Below, in pieces: positions 14,403 to 17,956 of a DNA stretch of 17,956 nucleotides. The stretch covers positions 1 through 17,956 of the forward strand of contig JBBDNV010000123.1 in the NCBI GenBank assembly GCA_040877415.1, given 5' to 3'. The notes under the pieces are model-generated. The model searched no databases, had not been told where the DNA came from, and saw only the letters and a program-made list of their open reading frames with translations. This stretch comes from JBBDNV01 sp040877415. GTDB taxonomy: Bacteria; Planctomycetota; Planctomycetia; Pirellulales; PALSA-1355. Positions within the stretch are counted from its first letter, which is position 1, and the number at the start of each line of letters is the position of its first letter. Made by a program: the position numbers and the translations under genes.

Positions 14403-14521
14403 GGTGCCACGGGCGGCTTGTCCGCCCGTGTTGATGTCAGCGACCGCGCGTTGTGCCAGGCGTTCTGCCGATCAGATCGTCTGGCGTGGTCGGCACGGGT
14501 GGACGAGCCACCCGTGGCACC
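14403..14521. repeat. REPIN-like inverted repeat downstream of valS
   Basis: GGTGCCACGGGCGG (14403-14416) and CCACCCGTGGCACC (14508-14521) are reverse complements at 13 of 14 positions. Each arm is also half of its own hairpin: CACGGGCGG-cttgt-CCGCCCGTG (14408-14430) and CACGGGTGG-acgag-CCACCCGTG (14494-14516). The spacer between the two hairpins is 63 bases. This is a third, sequence-unrelated REP family in the window. It fills most of the 260-base gap between valS and the next gene. Confidence 0.75.
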
Positions 14522-14635
14522 AAGTGGCACCGGCATTCTTTTTCCCCGCCTCTAGCCGCCCCGTGCCGGCGCCATCTATAATCGATGACTGCCAGTCCAA
14601 TTCGCTTGTCTCGGTTCACACGAAGGGTGCCGCAC

Positions 14636-15043
14636 ATGCCGGTCCACATGGAGCTTTCGCGGATCATCATCAGCGAAATCAACGATCAGCAGGTCATCTA
14701 TCTGAAGGAAGTCGACGGGGAGCGCACGTTTCCCATCTTGATCGGCATTTTCGAGGCCACGAGCATCGACCGCCGAGTGAAGCAATATCATTCGCCCAGG
14801 CCGCTGACGCACGATCTTTTGGTCAACGTGGTGGAAAACCTGGGGGCCGAGCTGCAGGACGTCGTGATCAGCGAGCTCAAGGAGCACACCTACTACGCCA
14901 AGCTCCGCGTGCGGCACGAGGGCGAATTGGTTGAGATCGACGCGCGCCCGTCCGACGCCATCGCCGTGGCCGTCACCTGCGACCCGCAACTGCCGATCTA
15001 CGTCGCCGAAGACGTGCTGAACGACGTGCTGGGGGAGTCATAA
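14636..15043 (+). CDS. Bifunctional nuclease family protein (DUF151)
   Basis: The 135-residue protein matches the bifunctional nuclease (BFN, DUF151) family: MELSRIIISEINDQQVIYLKEVDGERTFPILIG at the N-terminus, with ARPSDAIAVAV near the C-terminus, the family's most conserved stretch. Members have been reported to cleave DNA and RNA and are often linked to stress or plant defence functions, but the role in bacteria is not well defined. The start ATG 14636 has GAAGGG upstream; ATG 14648, four codons in, is an alternative. It stands alone between a REPIN-like repeat and a 470-base gap. Confidence 0.88.
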   Translation: MPVHMELSRIIISEINDQQVIYLKEVDGERTFPILIGIFEATSIDRRVKQYHSPRPLTHDLLVNVVENLGAELQDVVISELKEHTYYAKLRVRHEGELVEIDARPSDAIAVAVTCDPQLPIYVAEDVLNDVLGES

Positions 15044-15194
15044 ACCCGCCCTTGCGCGTGGTAGCCGGATCGTGCCGGCCACGATGTCGGCGACGCCGGT
15101 CGCGGGCGCGATTCTCCCGGCCGAAGGGTTCGGGTTCAAGGGTTCAAGGATTGCCCTTTGATTCCTCCGCGGTATGTTTTCCCACCTTTCGGTA

Positions 15195-15203
15195 TGCTAG
15201 AAT
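15195..15203 (+). promoter_or_regulatory. Candidate extended -10 promoter for the surface protein gene
   Basis: TGCTAGAAT combines the extended -10 dinucleotide TG with TAGAAT, five of six consensus positions. The region 17 bases upstream (TGTTTT) does not look like a -35 box, as is common for extended -10 promoters. Sequence evidence only. Confidence 0.4.
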
Positions 15204-15247
15204 CAAAAACCCGCGTGCACGTCGGATCTTGAAGAGGCCCGGTGCGC

Positions 15248-15265
15248 TTCGGAATCGATTCCGAA
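15248..15265. promoter_or_regulatory. Perfect 18-bp palindrome, candidate regulator binding site
   Basis: TTCGGAATCGATTCCGAA equals its own reverse complement. It lies about 40 bases downstream of the candidate promoter start and 248 bases before the coding start. A palindrome of this length is expected only rarely by chance in 18 kb (roughly a few per cent). It suits a homodimeric DNA-binding protein; as RNA it would be a hairpin with little loop. Confidence 0.4.
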
Positions 15266-15513
15266 CGTTTCCATTCCGCCCGCTCCCAGTGACTCACTGG
15301 CGAGAGGAGCTACGGGCGAACATCGCAGGTACTTCGAGCGGTAGCTGCGAGTCGAATACGTCAGGGCATTCTCATTCTTCATCTCGGGAAGCCATGCGAT
15401 GTTTGGCGCGCGTCAATGGACTGCGCGAGCATGGGACGCCGCGCTCGGTTTTCACACCCGGAAAAGTCGACGGCAAGTTACGAACAAGCACCTTGGATGC
15501 AGGAGACCGTCAG

Positions 15514-17956
15514 ATGTCGCTTTCATTTCCGAGCTACCGGCGCTGGCACCGATCCAACTCACTTCCTCGCCCGGCGCGTCGCGCTAGGTCGCGTGCGTAC
15601 CGTCGAGGACAAATGGAATCCCGGTTGCGCATGGAGCCGCTCGAAGACCGCACGCTGCTGACGATCGATTTTCTCGCCGGGGTCTATACGACGCCAACGA
15701 ATCGTCTCGACGTGGGGTTGGGGACCATTAGCGGGTTCGCGCCGGTCGAACCGACCATCGTGGTCAACCCGGCCGACCCGGGGAACCTTGCCGTTTCATC
15801 GCACACTCGGCTGCGTCTGTCGACCAATGCGGGCGGCAGCTTTACCGGCACGTTTGCTTTTACGAACCCTCCGGGCACGACGGATACCGGAGGTGACACG
15901 GACACGATCTTCGATTCGCAGGGGCGTCTGTTCTGGTCGAACCTGGCGGGAATCGGCGCAGGCGGCGTTTCGGTGAACGAAGTCAACCCCGTGACCGGCG
16001 CCAACATCTCCACGGTAAACGTGAGGAGTAACGGCGACGACAAGGAATTCATTACGGCCGATCAGAATCCCCTCAGCCCCTTCCAGGACAACCTTTACAT
16101 GGTGTGGACGGGCAATTTTGGAATTTCGACCACGGAAGTCTATTTCTCCCGTTCCACGAACCAAAGCGTCAACTGGTCCGCGCCGGTGCAATTGTCGAAC
16201 CATAACGCGGAAGGTTTCCCGTGGCCGTCCGACGTGGGCGTAGCGCCCAACGGCGACGTCTATGTCGCCTATCACGCGGGAGGCTCGTCGGGTGCCATCG
16301 GTGATACGTGGGTGCTGCGCTCGACCGACGGAGGCGTGACGTTTCCGCAAAAGAACCAGGCGTTTCTGCCCGGTCAGAGCGATATTACGTTTAACGTGCA
16401 AACGGATCCGGGTACCATTCCACAAACTCAGTTCTGGATGCAAGGCGCGGCGCAGCCTTGGGTCCTGGCTGACCCCGTGCGGCCGGGCAATATCTACATC
16501 ATCAACAGCGACGATCCCAACAACGCGCATGGCAGCGCGGTCGACGACGTCAACATTGTCATCGCACGGTCGACCAATAACGGACTCAACTGGGCGACGG
16601 CGACCGTCCCGGTCGATGCCGGTCCCGGCTCGCACCAGTTCTACCCGACCGCCGCGATCGACGAGTTCGGCAACATCGTCGTCGCCTGGTACGACAATCG
16701 TAACCTGGCGACCAACGCGAGCGGTCGATGGCTGCTCGACGTGTTTGCCACGTACAGCACCGACGGCGGGCTGACCTGGGCCGCGCCGTTCCAGGTGAAC
16801 GACGTCACCAATCCGTTCGACCCCGACATCGGAGCCGTCAATCGGTTTAACGGTCCGCCCCCGACCACGCGCATCGGCGAGTACTTCGGCCTTGACCTGT
16901 TTGGCGGCACCGCCTATGTCGCGTGGAACGGGTCAAATCCAGTCGGCGGCCCTCAGGTCGGCCATCAGGTCGTGTTCAGCGCCTTCGCCATTAACGGCAC
17001 GTTGATGGTCGATGGCGATCTTGCGTCCGATACCGTCGAGATCCGAAATATCGCCGGCAACACCGACTTCATCGAGGTGCTGGTCAATGGCGATCGCCAA
17101 TACGCCGGCCTGCGCGAGGCACTCAGCGGCGGCATCATGGTCGAAACACTGGGCGGCGCCGACAACCTGATCGTTGATTTCAGCTTCGGCAACCCGATCC
17201 CAACGGGCGGCCTCGCGTACGACGGTGGGACGAGCGACAACCAGGTCTCCGTGATCGGCGACGCGGATTACGTGTTGACAGGCTCCAGTTTGACCAGAAG
17301 CGCCGGCGGGATAATCGATCTTGTCAACGTGCAAATCGCCAGTTTGACCGGCGGCGCCAGCGGCAACACGTTCGACGTGAGCGGCTGGACGGGCACCGGC
17401 GCCATCAACGGCCTGGGCAACAACGACGTCGTCCAAGCGACCAAGGACGCGAATATGACGCTCGGCGCCATTTCGCTGGCGGCAAGCGACGGCATGAGCA
17501 TGGCATTGGCCTCGATCGAGCTGGCGAACCTCACGGGCGGCGCGAGCGACAATTCGTTCAGCGTCCTCAGTTGGAACGGTCCGTCGGTCAACCTGGCCGG
17601 CCTGGGCGGCAGCGACAGCTACGGCATTGGCAACGGCGATCTCGATACAATCGCCGCCGCCGTCAACGTGGCCGACACCGCGGGCGCCGCCGATGGCATC
17701 GCCATGAACGACGGCGGAAACGCCACGCCGGCCGACTACACCGTCGACGGCACCAGCGTCACCACCCAAATCACCGGCGGCGGCGCGCGTGCCTTCCTCG
17801 GGCTCACCTACAACGCCGACACGATCGAAATGCTCTCGCTCACCGGCACCACCGTGGCCAACAACTTCTACGTAACCCCCCACGAACTGACCGAATTCAA
17901 TATCCACGGCAACAACCCGACCTTTGCCGGACCGGGCGTCGACTACCTCGAAGTCG
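15514..17956 (+). CDS. Large secreted/surface protein with Asp-box (BNR) repeats, 3' end outside window
   Basis: The frame is open to the right edge, so only the first 814 codons are seen. The N-terminus is Arg- and Ser-rich (MSLSFPSYRRWHR), followed by MEPLEDRTLLT at about residues 40-50, a motif typical of the start of large planctomycete exported proteins. Residues about 75-440 hold four Asp-box motifs (S-T-D/N-x-G-x-T/N-W/F) at about 214, 270, 353 and 415, the signature of sialidase/BNR beta-propellers. No catalytic sialidase residues were identified, so binding or a propeller scaffold is as likely as an enzyme. From about 560 on come Gly/Asn/Asp-rich repeats, including TGGAS-N-F units at 612 and 674, 62 residues apart. 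AGGAGA 7 bases upstream supports ATG 15514; ATG 15394 is an in-frame alternative. Confidence 0.83.
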   Translation, partial: MSLSFPSYRRWHRSNSLPRPARRARSRAYRRGQMESRLRMEPLEDRTLLTIDFLAGVYTTPTNRLDVGLGTISGFAPVEPTIVVNPADPGNLAVSSHTRLRLSTNAGGSFTGTFAFTNPPGTTDTGGDTDTIFDSQGRLFWSNLAGIGAGGVSVNEVNPVTGANISTVNVRSNGDDKEFITADQNPLSPFQDNLYMVWTGNFGISTTEVYFSRSTNQSVNWSAPVQLSNHNAEGFPWPSDVGVAPNGDVYVAYHAGGSSGAIGDTWVLRSTDGGVTFPQKNQAFLPGQSDITFNVQTDPGTIPQTQFWMQGAAQPWVLADPVRPGNIYIINSDDPNNAHGSAVDDVNIVIARSTNNGLNWATATVPVDAGPGSHQFYPTAAIDEFGNIVVAWYDNRNLATNASGRWLLDVFATYSTDGGLTWAAPFQVNDVTNPFDPDIGAVNRFNGPPPTTRIGEYFGLDLFGGTAYVAWNGSNPVGGPQVGHQVVFSAFAINGTLMVDGDLASDTVEIRNIAGNTDFIEVLVNGDRQYAGLREALSGGIMVETLGGADNLIVDFSFGNPIPTGGLAYDGGTSDNQVSVIGDADYVLTGSSLTRSAGGIIDLVNVQIASLTGGASGNTFDVSGWTGTGAINGLGNNDVVQATKDANMTLGAISLAASDGMSMALASIELANLTGGASDNSFSVLSWNGPSVNLAGLGGSDSYGIGNGDLDTIAAAVNVADTAGAADGIAMNDGGNATPADYTVDGTSVTTQITGGGARAFLGLTYNADTIEMLSLTGTTVANNFYVTPHELTEFNIHGNNPTFAGPGVDYLEV

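Larger units (their letters stand above)
15044..15513. other. 470-base gap upstream of the surface protein gene, likely its promoter and long leader
   Basis: No convincing gene is present. From left to right: a short hairpin ATCGTG/CACGAT (about 15067-15083), a small direct repeat of GGGTTCAA (about 15133-15148), a possible extended -10 promoter, an 18-bp perfect palindrome, and a CCAGTG-act-CACTGG hairpin (about 15287-15301). A longer-range AGCTAC/GTAGCT pairing follows at about 15309-15348. An ATG at 15394 is in frame with the downstream protein, but its extension has no recognisable character. If transcription starts near 15210 the leader is about 300 bases long. Confidence 0.5.

Noticed and set aside
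15300..15365. Cyclic di-GMP riboswitch, from a GAGCGGTAGCTGCGAG stretch
   Set aside because: Only a short partial resemblance; the conserved core and paired stems of that riboswitch are not present.
15399..15587. 62-codon frame upstream of the surface protein
   Set aside because: No ribosome binding site of note and no recognisable product; it overlaps the better supported start at 15514 in another frame.
16933..17907. 324-codon - strand frame across the surface protein
   Set aside because: The + strand frame is open from 15514 to the window end with Asp-boxes and repeats; the antisense product has no recognisable domain.

Overview
This is a GC-rich stretch of chromosomal DNA from a planctomycete, most likely of the Pirellulales type. 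The assignment is by inference. It rests on the gene order DAHP synthase-tpiA-secG-yicC-gmk-rpoZ-coaC-coaB, a Flp pilin with a PTAVEYAVMLALIV core, a large surface protein whose N-terminus carries the MEPLEDRTLL-type motif common in planctomycete exported proteins, and three families of REP-like palindromes. Almost all genes are on the + strand.

Region 1 (1-4877) is a housekeeping operon, tightly packed up to rpoZ/coaC. It holds the end of a DAHP synthase (shikimate pathway), triosephosphate isomerase, SecG, a YicC-family RNase, guanylate kinase, RNA polymerase omega, and the two halves of coenzyme A synthesis (CoaC and CoaB) as separate reading frames. One in-frame TGA and a REPIN-like inverted repeat lie between those two halves. 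The operon ends at a perfect 13-bp inverted repeat that should terminate transcription in both directions.

Region 2 (4876-7481) has a convergent exported protein on the - strand (HEAT-like and STN-like regions), a second REPIN-like element, and a PfkB-family sugar kinase. Region 3 (7482-9342) is a small accessory cluster: a Flp-type prepilin flanked by two paralogous membrane proteins that consist of two transmembrane helices plus a HAMP domain and nothing else.

Region 4 (9343-14375) is the most interesting part. A near-consensus promoter with exactly 17 bp between its boxes, filled by a perfect 16-bp palindrome, starts a leader. The leader encodes a 31-codon-class peptide (30 residues) containing Val-Gly-Val-Val-Ile-Ile-Ile. 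It is followed by a textbook terminator and a mutually exclusive antiterminator, and then by citramalate synthase (cimA), the first enzyme of threonine-independent isoleucine synthesis. This is a complete ribosome-mediated attenuator whose sensed amino acids match the pathway. Valyl-tRNA synthetase, with two unusual insertions, follows cimA after 73 bases, separated by a GC-rich hairpin.

Region 5 (14376-17956) has a third REPIN-like element, a bifunctional-nuclease (DUF151) gene, a 470-base gap with an 18-bp perfect palindrome and a possible extended -10 promoter, and the first 814 codons of a large secreted protein with four Asp-box (BNR/sialidase-like) motifs and C-terminal repeats. It runs off the end of the window. 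No tRNA, rRNA, CRISPR array, transposase or phage gene was seen.
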